A stretch of 64,000 nt of DNA from Clostridioides sp. (GCA_031261505.1 JAISJN010000012.1:62001-126000); one strand, 5' to 3'. Counted from the first letter of the stretch, positions 24,235 to 33,460 are shown. Numbers and translations: made by a program. The notes: generated from the sequence alone by a model not told the origin.

Positions 24235-24996
24235 TTATTTTTTGCTCTGTAGACCTGTTTGATCTACCTTATAATTGTCTTTATAAAGAAGGTTCGATAC
24301 TTTTTCAAACTTATATCCCTTCTCTTCAAGCCCTGTCAACACTGTATCCAAATAATCTTCAACATTGGCTGCATTTGCGTGGAATAAAACTATAGATCCT
24401 GGTCTTGTATCCTTCATCACTCTTTCTATCACGTGATTCGGACCTATCTCTCTCCAATCCGATGAATCTACATCCCACTTTACTATCCTATACCCTAGCT
24501 TGTTGCATTCTTTGATCGTATTGCTATCTATGTTTCCAAAAGGCGGTCTCACTATATCCGTATTCTGGTTGCATACCTCTTTTATTTGTTGTCTTGCAGT
24601 GTCCAGTTCCGATTTTACATTTTCCCTCGATATTTGCATCAAATCGGCGTTCGTAGCTGTGTTGTTTGCAATTTCATGGCCTCCATCGCTTATTTTTTTA
24701 GCATAATCCTGATTGTTCTCTATCCAACCTCCAACTAAGAAAAATGTAGCCTTTGCATCGTGTTTATCTAAAATTTCCATAACCTTTTCTATATTGTCAC
24801 TTCCCCATGCAACGTTAAAGGTTATAGCCACTTTTTTCTCCTTTGTATCAACCCTACATATCGGCGTTTCGGAATTATCATTTACATTGCAGATATATTT
24901 TATCCCATATACCAGAGAAAATACCACAGCTATAATTACGAAAAAATTAAAAGATCCATTTATCAAAATCTTAATTCTCTTCAAACTCAAGTTCAT
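24235..24996 (-). CDS. PdaB-like NodB-fold protein, metal ligands not conserved
   Basis: About 253 residues: one N-terminal membrane helix (FFVIIAVVFSLVYGIKYI) and an extracytoplasmic NodB domain. The canonical metal motifs are altered: TFDDG is TFNVAWG, and the HxxxH motif is replaced by NNTATNADL, although RPPFG and the LFHAN motif remain. Loss of these ligands is a feature also recalled for the sporulation protein PdaB, so this is probably a PdaB-like spore protein acting without ordinary deacetylase chemistry. It sits next to an SASP gene. The exact start (ATG 24996 or TTG one codon earlier) is open. Confidence 0.75.
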   Translation of the reverse strand: MNLSLKRIKILINGSFNFFVIIAVVFSLVYGIKYICNVNDNSETPICRVDTKEKKVAITFNVAWGSDNIEKVMEILDKHDAKATFFLVGGWIENNQDYAKKISDGGHEIANNTATNADLMQISRENVKSELDTARQQIKEVCNQNTDIVRPPFGNIDSNTIKECNKLGYRIVKWDVDSSDWREIGPNHVIERVMKDTRPGSIVLFHANAANVEDYLDTVLTGLEEKGYKFEKVSNLLYKDNYKVDQTGLQSKK

Positions 24997-25130
24997 CAAC
25001 TCCCCGTTTTTAATTACGTCTCACAATAAAATCTATTTATATCGAACACAAAAAATTACTATTTTGAATAGATTGCTCTTAAAAATTTATTTTTTATACT
25101 ATCTCGAAATTCAGTTTCCAGTATTTTTCA

Positions 25131-25159
25131 GCATATATTCTCCCTATATGGACAAATTA
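25131..25159 (+). promoter_or_regulatory. candidate sigma-G promoter of the SASP gene
   Basis: GCATA (25131-25135), 17 bases, CAAATTA (25153-25159) approximates the sigma-G consensus GHATR-N17/18-CATNHTA with one mismatch. It lies about 110 bases before the ATG. Confidence 0.35.
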
Positions 25160-25269
25160 AGATTATCAACACAAGATATAAACAAGGTTCAACTAAAACA
25201 AACAGAAGTTGAGCACATATATCATAAACTGACATAAGTGTTGAAACTACCATAGAGGAGGAATTTAAA

Positions 25270-25473
25270 ATGACAAATTCAAATTCAACAGCAGTACCTG
25301 AAGCTAAAGCAGCTTTAAACCAAATGAAGTTAGAAATAGCTAACGAACTTGGTATAGCTAACTACAACTCAGCAGATAAGGGTAACCTTACATCTAGACA
25401 GAATGGGTACGTTGGTGGTTACATGACTAAAAAGTTAGTCGAATTAGCAGAAAGACAACTCGCTGGTAAGTAG
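25270..25473 (+). CDS. alpha/beta-type small acid-soluble spore protein
   Basis: The 67-residue protein has both SASP signatures: KLEIANELGI, the germination-protease recognition segment (consensus KYEIASEFG), and LTSRQNGYVGGYMTKKLVELAE. SASPs coat and protect DNA in dormant spores and are degraded by GPR at germination. SD AGAGGAGGA lies 8 bases before the ATG. A strong terminator follows. It shows the organism comes from a spore-forming lineage. Confidence 0.95.
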   Translation: MTNSNSTAVPEAKAALNQMKLEIANELGIANYNSADKGNLTSRQNGYVGGYMTKKLVELAERQLAGK

Positions 25474-25493
25474 TTATCACTTAATAGATGTAT

Positions 25494-25528
25494 AAAATAG
25501 AGGATGTGCATAGCACATCCTCTATTTT
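25494..25528 (+). terminator. terminator of the SASP gene
   Basis: AAAATAGAGGATGTGC (25494-25509) pairs perfectly with GCACATCCTCTATTTT (25513-25528) around ATA, followed by TATCTAG. Confidence 0.9.
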
Positions 25529-25654
25529 TATCTAGATTAACTATTCTAAGCTTTTAATTTTCATCAATTTAGTTTAATATAGAAGTATACAGAAGTATAT
25601 TTAAATATATTTAATTGTATTGAAATATATAGAAAGCTTTGGAGGAATGATAAA

Positions 25655-26197
25655 ATGTTTGAAAACTCATCTGAGCAATTAGCTTATCACAAGATTTTGA
25701 TTTTATATATATTAGAAAAAATGGAAATGGATTTGACTAATTCTCAAATAACGCAGGTTGTACTGGAAACGGAAATGTTGAATTACTTTTCACTCCAGCA
25801 GAATTTGTCTCAGCTTATGGAATCGAAGTTTGTGAAAATCTACAAAAAAAATGAGAGGGAGTACTACGCCCTCACACAGAAAGGTCTTGAAACACTCGAG
25901 TGTTTCTTCATCAGAATACCGCAAACTGTAATCGACAAGGTCGACTCATACCTTGAAAACAAGGGTTCGGAATTGCTCAACAAGACGCAGATAACCTCTG
26001 ATTTTGTAAAGCAAAGCGAAAATGAATACCTTGTCAACCTAAGGGTCATTGAAAATCAATCCGACCTCATAGATCTGAATTTGAATGTTTCTTCAGAAAA
26101 ACAGGCAGAACAAATCTGCTACAATTGGGAAAATAACGCATCTAGGATGTATGCCGACATCATCGACATGCTCAGCAATGCAAATTATACGGATTAA
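25655..26197 (+). CDS. DUF4364 family protein
   Basis: The 180-residue protein starts with a winged-helix-like domain (LAYHKILILYILEKM...LSQLMESKFVKIYKKNEREYYALTQKGLETLECF) of the PadR/ArsR type, followed by an alpha/beta C-terminal half. It matches the clostridial DUF4364 family, probably a transcription regulator of unknown target. SD TGGAGGAATG lies before the ATG. It is monocistronic and convergent with the propeller gene, the stops being 3 bases apart. Confidence 0.8.
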   Translation: MFENSSEQLAYHKILILYILEKMEMDLTNSQITQVVLETEMLNYFSLQQNLSQLMESKFVKIYKKNEREYYALTQKGLETLECFFIRIPQTVIDKVDSYLENKGSELLNKTQITSDFVKQSENEYLVNLRVIENQSDLIDLNLNVSSEKQAEQICYNWENNASRMYADIIDMLSNANYTD

Positions 26198-26200
26198 GCT

Positions 26201-27076
26201 CTACAGAGCCTGCTCTCGGATTATCGAAGTAGGCTCCTTTCCTACGTCTATCTTTTTTTTCAACCTTAAATCTCCAGTACCGTAGACGTTTACGCAGTTG
26301 TTTTCCGTGTCGGTTACAAACATAAGTCCGATCTCATCCAGCACAAGCAGTCCCTGAGCCGTTCCACATATTTTTATACAATCGACGATTTTCTTTGTAT
26401 CGTAATCTATCACCCATACTCCACCATAGCCAAGGTCCGTTACATAAACTCGCTTATTTACGTAATCTATTCCAATCTCAACAGGAAGCACCATTCCATC
26501 TAATACAGCCTTTATCTCAAATGTATCTTGATCGAACACGATTAACTTTCCATCTATAGTCGTAGCGTATAACTCGCTTTTTTTCGGATCTATTTTTAGA
26601 TGCCATAGTCTGTAGTCCAATTTTCTTATGCTGTCTATTGCCTTTTTCTCAATATCTATACACACCAACATATCTCTACAGGGTACGTAAAGTTTTTTCT
26701 TCTCTTCGCTTATGTCGAATCCATGAGGCATGCTACCCACCTTTATGAGCGCTACTGGCGACAAATCCCTTCTATTAAATATATTTATACTGTCGGTATC
26801 TTGATTTGCAAGGTAGATATCTTCATCGTTTAGTATAATCCTCGTAGGACTTCCTCCGACAGAAGTAGATTCTATTATTTTTTTTGACCTTATATCTATT
26901 ACAAACAGCATACCGTCAATTGAATTTGGAATATACGCCCTGCTTTCACCTATGTCTACGAAAAAATGATGAGGGTAGATATTCTCTCCGATTTGAATTA
27001 TTTCTTCTAGTTTAAGTGATTCGAGATTTATTACTCCGATGCTTTTTGATAGGTAATTCGATACATATAAATTCAT
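26201..27076 (-). CDS. YncE/YVTN-type beta-propeller protein
   Basis: The 291-residue protein consists of six to seven blades: LYVSNYLSKSIGVINL, RAYIPNSIDGMLFVID, DIYLANQDTDSINIFN, KLYVPCRDMLVCID, ELYATTIDGKLIVFD, RVYVTDLGYGGVWVID, LMFVTDTENNCVNVYG. There is no signal peptide, so it is cytosolic or spore-associated. Function unknown. The N-terminally extended propeller at 1-714 is a relative. Confidence 0.8.
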   Translation of the reverse strand: MNLYVSNYLSKSIGVINLESLKLEEIIQIGENIYPHHFFVDIGESRAYIPNSIDGMLFVIDIRSKKIIESTSVGGSPTRIILNDEDIYLANQDTDSINIFNRRDLSPVALIKVGSMPHGFDISEEKKKLYVPCRDMLVCIDIEKKAIDSIRKLDYRLWHLKIDPKKSELYATTIDGKLIVFDQDTFEIKAVLDGMVLPVEIGIDYVNKRVYVTDLGYGGVWVIDYDTKKIVDCIKICGTAQGLLVLDEIGLMFVTDTENNCVNVYGTGDLRLKKKIDVGKEPTSIIREQAL

Positions 27077-27335
27077 GTAAGCACCTCCGCCATGTGATGT
27101 GATTTTACTTTCTAACTATAAGTATGTTTTACCCGTATGTAATGTTATTGTTTATGCAAATTTTTTTTTATTTTATTTTTGTAATTACGCGCACAGGTGT
27201 AAGGCAGTCGAAAATTTAGAAATAAACGGTGGTGTTGAGTCAATATACACCGAATTCTATCCTAGTCTTTTCAAAATCACATTATTTTGGTATGATATTC
27301 TTTGTAATGAAAATTAGATAGGAGATGTTTTCTGT

Positions 27336-27584
27336 ATGAAAATAGTTTTTCAACCAAGCGGAGTATGTTGCAAAGAGATGAGATTTGATGTAGATGATAA
27401 TAATATAATCACTGATGCTGAATTTATCGGCGGATGTTCAGGTAATCTACTTGGACTCAAGAGCCTCATTATAGGTATGGATGCAAATGATGTGTCTAAA
27501 AGACTAGATGGAATCAAATGTGGAAGCAAGGCGACTTCTTGCCCAGACCAACTTTCTAAAGCGATAAACAAGGCTCTACTTTAA
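27336..27584 (+). CDS. TSCPD domain protein (TIGR03905 type)
   Basis: The 82-residue protein has the pattern SGVCCKEMRFDVDDNN...GGCSGNLLGLKSLI...KCGSKATSCPDQLSKAI; the TSCPD motif is at residues 66-70 (TSCPD). The related domain ends ribonucleotide reductases and may bind metal. This free-standing short form is common in clostridia with unknown role. SD AGGAGATG. Confidence 0.85.
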   Translation: MKIVFQPSGVCCKEMRFDVDDNNIITDAEFIGGCSGNLLGLKSLIIGMDANDVSKRLDGIKCGSKATSCPDQLSKAINKALL

Positions 27585-27592
27585 AATAACTT

Positions 27593-27641
27593 AAAAAAGG
27601 ATAGGGAAATCGACAATAATGTCGACTCCTTATCCTTTTTT
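27593..27641. terminator. bidirectional terminator between the TSCPD gene and folC
   Basis: AAAAAAGGATA (27593-27603) pairs with TATCCTTTTTT (27631-27641), with inner TCGAC/GTCGA. T-runs lie on both strands and it overlaps the folC stop codon. Confidence 0.9.
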
Positions 27642-28925
27642 CAAATAGCTTCTAATAACACCAATCATGTAGAGCGAACCCGCACCTACTATGACTTCTC
27701 CGTCAACTGCCGTATCCACAGCAAATTTCACAGCCTCCTCGATATCAGCTCTCAGCTCGACATCCGGAATCTGATCTCCTATTACATGTTTCAAAGGTTC
27801 AACATCCATTGATCTATCGCTTATCGGTAGGGTAACTACTGCCCTGTCAAAATGCGGAGATAATACTTCTATAACCCCGTCTACGTCCTTGTCGTTTAAC
27901 ATACCGATTATCAACGTGTGTTTCTCTTCGCCGAAATTATCTTCTAATACCTTAGCTAAAGATTTAGCCCCATCTAAATTATGCGCCCCATCTATGATAA
28001 ATAAGGGGTCTTCGCGCATTATCTCTATCCTACCAGGCCATCTAGTATTTACCAAGCCTGCTCTAATCACAGTTTCATCTATTTCTATGAGATTGTTCAC
28101 TTTCAAAAATTCTACAGTCCTTATTGCGACTGCTGCGTTTTTCACCTGATGTTCCCCTATTAGTCTTATCTCTAGTCCTTTGTACTCGACATTTCTATCC
28201 ATAAAATCAAATGTCTGAGATCTTAAATCCGAGTCTATTATACTTATATTCTCAGAATTTACTTCGATGTAGTCTGCATTTTCGACTACGCAGGCAGTTC
28301 TTATAACATTTTCTGCCTCTGGTTTTTGCTTGTAAACTACCACGCTTCCGTCTTTTTTAACTATGCCTGCTTTCTCGTAGGCTATCTTGCCCAAGGTATC
28401 TCCAAGTATAGCTACGTGATCCATACTTATAGATGTTATAACGCTGACCAATGGTTTTTCAATGACATTTGTGGCATCGTACCTTCCACCTAGTCCAACT
28501 TCTAACACTACGTAATCGGTTTCTTTCATCTTGAAGTAGTAAAAAGCCATTGCAGTTACTATTTCAAATTCAGTAGGATTTGCAAGTCCTCTCGACGTCA
28601 TTATTTCTATTTTTTCCTTTATTATCCCCACTATATCAGCAACATCTTTATCTGGTATTTCCTCTCCATTTACCCTGATTCGCTCTGTGAATCTTTCGAG
28701 GTATGGCGATGTGTAGAGTCCCACATTGTAACCACCCTCTTTAATGATATTAGATATAAACGAACACACAGAGCCCTTCCCATTTGTTCCTGCGACATGG
28801 ATGATTTTAAGATCATCTTGAGGGTTTCCGAGAAGTTTCAAAAGTTCTGCCACTGTCTCTAATCCTAGCTTAACTCCAAACCTGTTTGTACTTGAAATAT
28901 ATTCAAGTGCCTCGCTGTACTCCAT
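27630..28925 (-). CDS. folC: folylpolyglutamate / dihydrofolate synthase
   Basis: The 431-residue Mur-ligase-family enzyme adds glutamate to folates. Motifs: ATP-binding HVAGTNGKGSVCSFI (residues 43-57), YTSPYLERFTERIRVNG, GLGGRYDATN, SMDHVAILGDTLGKIAYEKAGI and DGAHNLDGAKSL. Length is typical. Its start is 10 bases after the stop of the LytTR gene, so the two may be co-transcribed. Confidence 0.94.
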   Translation of the reverse strand: MEYSEALEYISSTNRFGVKLGLETVAELLKLLGNPQDDLKIIHVAGTNGKGSVCSFISNIIKEGGYNVGLYTSPYLERFTERIRVNGEEIPDKDVADIVGIIKEKIEIMTSRGLANPTEFEIVTAMAFYYFKMKETDYVVLEVGLGGRYDATNVIEKPLVSVITSISMDHVAILGDTLGKIAYEKAGIVKKDGSVVVYKQKPEAENVIRTACVVENADYIEVNSENISIIDSDLRSQTFDFMDRNVEYKGLEIRLIGEHQVKNAAVAIRTVEFLKVNNLIEIDETVIRAGLVNTRWPGRIEIMREDPLFIIDGAHNLDGAKSLAKVLEDNFGEEKHTLIIGMLNDKDVDGVIEVLSPHFDRAVVTLPISDRSMDVEPLKHVIGDQIPDVELRADIEEAVKFAVDTAVDGEVIVGAGSLYMIGVIRSYLKKG

Positions 28926-28935
28926 TTAAACCTCC

Positions 28936-29646
28936 TTAAAATGCCATTCCCAATAGTCCTGCAAGTTTTACTTTCAATTCCTTGATCCTATACTTACTCA
29001 CTGGTATAGACTGCTTTCCTATTGTAATCATATTGTTTTCTATCATGTCGATTTTCGTTAAGTTTACGATATAACTTGTATGACATCTGTAGAATCTCTC
29101 TTGGTTCAAAATTTTCTCAATCTGCTTCATACTCATGTTGTACCGGTAATCTGTTTTAACTGTATGTATTAGTATATCCCTGTTATCGGTTTCTATATAC
29201 AGTATATCATCGACAAATATTCTATTTGTTTCTTGCTTTGTGTTCAAAATAACATATACGTCCTTTTTGTTGAGAAGTAAATCTATACAAGGATTCAAAT
29301 TTGCTTTAAACTCATCATAACTCAGACATTTCATGAGATATCTTCTCGCATTGACCTCATAACCATATCTAGCATACTCAATTAGGGCTGTCATAAAAAT
29401 GATTTCAACTTTTTCATTAAATTCTCTGATTCTCTTTGCCGTTTCTATTCCATCCAGCCCTTCTTGCATATGTACATCTAAAAATATTAATTCCACGTCT
29501 TTTGGATAATATTTAATTAACTCTTCACCAGACGAAAACTCTAATATATCATACTTAAGGTTTCTTTCATCTAATACTCGTTCAGTTAGATCTCTAAGTA
29601 CTTTTCTGGCAACAGCTTCGTCATCGCATATAGCTATTGTAATTAT
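28936..29646 (-). CDS. LytTR-family response regulator with a non-AUG start
   Basis: Receiver plus LytTR DNA-binding domain. The conserved receiver N-terminus ITIAICDDEAVARKVL is encoded from about 29646, and the phospho-acceptor is Asp in LIFLDVHMQEG. The LytTR half runs from about residue 135 (ILYIETDNRDILIHT...FYRCHTSYIVNL). There is no ATG, GTG or TTG between the upstream in-frame TAG (29661-29659) and the receiver motif. SD GGGGGAG (29659-29653) is followed at 6 bases by ATA (29646) and at 9 by ATT (29643). Full length would be about 236 residues. An internal GTG (29496) would remove the receiver N-terminus. No partner kinase is adjacent. Confidence 0.75.
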   Translation of the reverse strand: MITIAICDDEAVARKVLRDLTERVLDERNLKYDILEFSSGEELIKYYPKDVELIFLDVHMQEGLDGIETAKRIREFNEKVEIIFMTALIEYARYGYEVNARRYLMKCLSYDEFKANLNPCIDLLLNKKDVYVILNTKQETNRIFVDDILYIETDNRDILIHTVKTDYRYNMSMKQIEKILNQERFYRCHTSYIVNLTKIDMIENNMITIGKQSIPVSKYRIKELKVKLAGLLGMAF

Positions 29647-29856
29647 TTTTATCTCCCCCTATCTATTTAAATTTATCTAGCATTTATTTGTATTCTTGTA
29701 TAATTAATACCCTCCGTTGATATTATAACATATTTTGGTATCTTTCCACAAAAATAAAGAGAATACTGTCGAAAACTCTAGACATAAAATATTTTATGTT
29801 TGCTTCTTCAATATCCTCTTTATTTTTTAAATTATCTTGCTAAAATTCGCAATTTA

Positions 29857-30046
29857 CTAGCTTCCTACGCTCTCGTACTTTTTCAATCCCGATTTCCACA
29901 TATTGTAACCTACAATCAAGAATATGGCTGATATTATAGGTGCAATAGAAATAGCGGATTAAATTGTTTTGTAAGAAATCTATCCAGCTCTCCATCTATT
30001 ATAAAAACAGAGCCTATATCTTCAAGATTTGAAAATAAAGTCCTAA
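29857..30046 (-). pseudogene. remnant of an ABC-2 type transporter permease
   Basis: On the minus strand one frame reads LFSNLEDIGSVFIIDGELDRFLTKQFNPLF and then stops; one base-shift away the next reads APIISAIFLIVGYNMWKSGLKKYESVGS and stop (29859-29857). GELDRFL..(P/F)NPLF and the ending GLKKYESxGS are the hallmarks of the middle and C-terminus of ABC-2 permeases, which normally lie about 100 residues apart. This is an internally deleted, frameshifted remnant. The rest of the gap from 29660 to 30150 shows no further coding sequence. Confidence 0.75.
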
Positions 30047-30151
30047 TTTATCCCTCATTTATGTATAATTATTCTTCGCCAAGATATGATTTTAAAGGTA
30101 TTTACTGCCTATATTTTTATACTTCTCCTAATTTTTGTATTTTTGAATAAT

Positions 30152-30227
30152 AAAAAATAGCATGAATCTTTCCTTTTTAGTGAGCTTGCTTCTTACAAAA
30201 AACAAACCTAAGGAGATTCATGCTATT
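30152..30227 (-). terminator. terminator of valS
   Basis: AATAGCATGAATCT (30156-30169) pairs perfectly with AGATTCATGCTATT (30214-30227); on the minus strand TTTTTTATTATTC follows. A long loop with an inner AAGAAGCAAGCTCACT segment. Confidence 0.8.
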
Positions 30228-30295
30228 AATATTAAATACTCATTGTACTTTATATATTTAAATTATTGTACTTTAATATATTTAAATTATTTTAC

Positions 30296-32965
30296 TTATT
30301 TCATCTTGCCTTTTAGACCTTCAAGTCTTTCTACAACCGAAGACAACATCTCTTCGAATTTTTCTTTTTTAGCTTTTTCTTCGTCAACTAAATTCTGAGG
30401 TGCCTTAGCTAGGAAACCTTGATTTGAAAGTTTTCCAGCAGCTCTTTTTATCTCACCCTCTATAGTCTTCTTTTCCTTTTCAAGTCTTTCGATTTCTTTT
30501 TCAAAATCCACCAACTCTGCAAGAGGTATATATATCTCCATTCCGTCGTTTACTATTGTTACAGCATCCTCAGGTATACCTATCTTCTCGTCTTTTATCT
30601 CAACAGAAGATGCCGAAGCCAAGGTTGTGAAGTAATTTTTACCGTATTCAATAGCCTCCCTAGCTTCATCACTTGTAGGTATTATAATCAGGTTAGCCTT
30701 CTTAGAAGGTGGAACATTTCTTTCAGATCTTACATTTCTTATGCTCTTGATACCTGACATAACTATTTCCATCATGTTTTCTTCTTCTGCCATATTGTCT
30801 TCTTCACTGTACTTAGGCCAAGCAGAAATTATTATCGCACCTTCTACAGTAGGTATATTTGTGTATATCTCCTCTGTGATAAAAGGCATGAATGGATGAA
30901 GCAATTTAAGCGTAGTTTCTAGAACATATGTCAATGTGTATATAGCAGCTTTTTTAGTCTCTAAATTATCGCTGTAGAGTCTAGGTTTTACAATCTCGAT
31001 ATACCAGTCGCAGTACTCAGACCAAGTGAAATCAGAAATTTTCTGAAGCGCTATACCAAGGTCAAACTTATCCATATTGTAAGTTGCATCCTTGATCAAA
31101 TTATTCACTCTTGATATTATCCACTTGTCGGCAAGAGTTAATTCCGACTCTACATCGCTTCTATTTAAGTTATTATAAGCGTCATCATCTATATTCATAA
31201 ATACGAATCTAGAAGCATTCCAGAGTTTATTTGCGAAGTTTCTAGCGTATTCTACTCTTTCCATGTAGAACCTCATATCATTTCCCGGGGAATTTCCTGT
31301 GATAAGAGTATATCTTAGCGCATCTGCACCAAATTCGTCGATTACATCCAATGGATTTATTCCGTTTCCGAGAGACTTACTCATCTTTCTTCCTTGAGAA
31401 TCTCTTACAAGTCCGTGTATAAGAACATGGCTAAATGGTTTCTCCTCCATACAGAACATACCTGCAAATGCCATTCTAACTACCCAGAAGAATATTATAT
31501 CGTAACCGGTTACAAGAACATCAGTTGGGTAATAGTACTCAAGTTCCTCGGTCTTATTAGGCCATCCAAGTACTGAGAAAGGCCAAAGTGCCGATGAAAA
31601 CCAAGTATCAAGAGCATCCTCATCCTGTTTAAAATCATGTGATCCACATTTAGGACAAGTATCCGGCTCATCTCTGGCTACTACGACCTCGCCACATTCT
31701 TGACAATAGTAAGCAGGTATTTGATGACCCCACCACAACTGACGAGAAATGCACCAATCTCTTATATTTTCAAGCCATTGAAGATACGTCTTCTCAAATT
31801 TATCGGGAACCAATTCGAGGTCGCCATTCTTCAAAATATCTATAGCTGGTTTAGCTAATTCATCCATCTTGACAAACCACTGTAGAGAAAGCCTTGGCTC
31901 TATTACAGTATGACATCTATAGCAGGTACCTACACTATGGTCGTGAGGTTGTATCTTAATCAAATATCCCTCTGTCTCAAGATCTTTTATTATAGCCTTT
32001 CTACATTCAAATCTATCCATACCCTCATACTTACCGCAGAGTTCATTCATAGTACCGTCTTCATTCATAACATTGATCTGCTCTAAATCATGTCTCTGAC
32101 CAACCTCGAAGTCATTTGGGTCGTGAGCTGGAGTCATCTTAACTGCACCAGTACCAAAGTCTAAATCAACATACTCATCTGCAACTATAGGAAGTTCTCT
32201 TCCAAATAGAGGAAGAACAGCTGTCTTTCCAACGTACTTAGTATATCTTTCGTCATTAGGGTTGACCGCAATCCCAGAATCTCCGATCATAGTCTCAGGT
32301 CTAGTAGTCGCTATTTCAAGGAAATCATCGCTATCCTTGATAAAGTATTTAATATGATAGAAATTGCCTTCCTGATCCTCATGCTCAACCTCAGCATCAG
32401 AAAGAGTAGTCTTACAATCAGGACACCAGTTGATTATCCTATTTCCTCTATATATCTGTCCCTTCTCGTATAGTCTTACGAAGAACTCCTTAACCGCCTC
32501 ATTGCAGCCTTCATCCATCGTAAATCTCTCTCTATCCCAGTCACAAGAATCTCCAAGTTGCTCAACTTGATTGACTATAATTCCACCGAACTCTTCCTTC
32601 CAAGACCAAGCCCTCTTCATAAACTCATCTCTACCTAGTTCATACTTAGTCTTTCCCTCTTCCTTCTTGATCCTATCGACAACCTTAACCTCTGTCGCAA
32701 TAGATGCATGGTCCGTACCAGGCACCCAAAGTGTCTCAAAACCGTCCATACGTTTCCATCTAATAAGTATGTCTTGTAGCGTATGGTCTAGAGCGTGACC
32801 CATGTGAAGCTGTCCTGTTATGTTTGGTGGCGGCATCACAATTGTAAAAGGTTTCTTATCTGGATTCGGTGAACTCTTAAAATACCCGTTTTCCTTCCAT
32901 TCCTTGTATATCCTTCTCTCAAACTCTTTAGGACTATACGTTTTTGCCATATCAATTTCTTTCAT
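30296..32965 (-). CDS. valS: valyl-tRNA synthetase
   Basis: The 889-residue class I synthetase charges tRNA-Val. The HIGH-type motif is in PPPNITGQLHMGHALD (about 46-61), KMSKSLGN near residue 525, an editing domain between them, and a C-terminal coiled coil (LEKEKKTIEGEIKRAAGKL). SD GGGAGGTAGACT precedes the ATG. A T-box leader and a consensus promoter lie upstream. A strong terminator follows. Confidence 0.97.
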   Translation of the reverse strand: MKEIDMAKTYSPKEFERRIYKEWKENGYFKSSPNPDKKPFTIVMPPPNITGQLHMGHALDHTLQDILIRWKRMDGFETLWVPGTDHASIATEVKVVDRIKKEEGKTKYELGRDEFMKRAWSWKEEFGGIIVNQVEQLGDSCDWDRERFTMDEGCNEAVKEFFVRLYEKGQIYRGNRIINWCPDCKTTLSDAEVEHEDQEGNFYHIKYFIKDSDDFLEIATTRPETMIGDSGIAVNPNDERYTKYVGKTAVLPLFGRELPIVADEYVDLDFGTGAVKMTPAHDPNDFEVGQRHDLEQINVMNEDGTMNELCGKYEGMDRFECRKAIIKDLETEGYLIKIQPHDHSVGTCYRCHTVIEPRLSLQWFVKMDELAKPAIDILKNGDLELVPDKFEKTYLQWLENIRDWCISRQLWWGHQIPAYYCQECGEVVVARDEPDTCPKCGSHDFKQDEDALDTWFSSALWPFSVLGWPNKTEELEYYYPTDVLVTGYDIIFFWVVRMAFAGMFCMEEKPFSHVLIHGLVRDSQGRKMSKSLGNGINPLDVIDEFGADALRYTLITGNSPGNDMRFYMERVEYARNFANKLWNASRFVFMNIDDDAYNNLNRSDVESELTLADKWIISRVNNLIKDATYNMDKFDLGIALQKISDFTWSEYCDWYIEIVKPRLYSDNLETKKAAIYTLTYVLETTLKLLHPFMPFITEEIYTNIPTVEGAIIISAWPKYSEEDNMAEEENMMEIVMSGIKSIRNVRSERNVPPSKKANLIIIPTSDEAREAIEYGKNYFTTLASASSVEIKDEKIGIPEDAVTIVNDGMEIYIPLAELVDFEKEIERLEKEKKTIEGEIKRAAGKLSNQGFLAKAPQNLVDEEKAKKEKFEEMLSSVVERLEGLKGKMK

Positions 32966-33037
32966 AGTCTACCTCCCAAGCTAATTTAATGCTTTCAAAA
33001 TCAAATATCCAATCGCATTATATATTTTTCTGCAAAA

Positions 33038-33272
33038 TTAAAAAAGAGCACTTCATCCACAAAAGGACGAAATACTCGCGTTACCACCTTAATTCCAAGG
33101 TCTAAGACCTCAGCTCTCAAAAGAATTTAACGATTCCACCCGTCCAAACCTACTCTTAGTTCAACTTGGAAGCTCCGAAGCTACCTTCGACAATTCACAC
33201 CTGGGAAACCTTTCAGCCGGCGAATCTCCCTCTCTTGCGGCAGTATTTTGTCTACTCCTCTTCATCATAGCC
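33038..33272 (-). promoter_or_regulatory. T-box leader of valS
   Basis: On the minus strand the antiterminator T-box sequence AAGGTGGTAACGCGAG (33090-33075) is followed by the terminator GAGTATTTCGTCC...GGATGAAGTGCTC with TTTTTT. Upstream lies a long structured stem I region. Uncharged tRNA-Val would pair with the specifier and the T-box to prevent termination. I did not fix the specifier codon with certainty, though GTC occurs in the expected region. Confidence 0.88.
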
Positions 33273-33290
33273 AAATATGTTAGTAATTCT

Positions 33291-33318
33291 ATTATACAGC
33301 TCCTTTTTATTTTGTCAA
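33291..33318 (-). promoter_or_regulatory. sigma-A promoter of the valS T-box transcript
   Basis: Minus strand TTGACA (33318-33313), 16-base spacer, TATAAT (33296-33291): perfect hexamers. Start near 33284, at the 5' edge of the T-box. Confidence 0.85.
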
Positions 33319-33409
33319 GAATTTTTAAGAATATTCAATGTAAATCGATTTTCTTGTGATTTATTTTGTTAAATCTAATTTTTCTCTAGTTTTCAAAAAG
33401 TTTCTCATA

Positions 33410-33460
33410 AATAAAAGATGTCCACCACCTGCAGAAGTGATGAACGTCTTTTCAAGTAAT
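33410..33460 (+). repeat. dispersed repeat, distal part
   Basis: AAAAGATGTCCACCACCTGC...GTGATGAACGTCTTTTCAAGTAA. It lies in the 670-base gap between valS and the deacetylase gene. Confidence 0.55.

Noticed and set aside
24713-25237. 174-residue plus-strand ORF before the SASP gene
   Set aside because: First half is antisense to the PdaB-like gene, second half is AT-rich promoter DNA; no SD.
27099-27317. 72-residue plus-strand ORF before the TSCPD gene
   Set aside because: AT-rich intergenic sequence with aromatic-rich translation, no SD and no family likeness.
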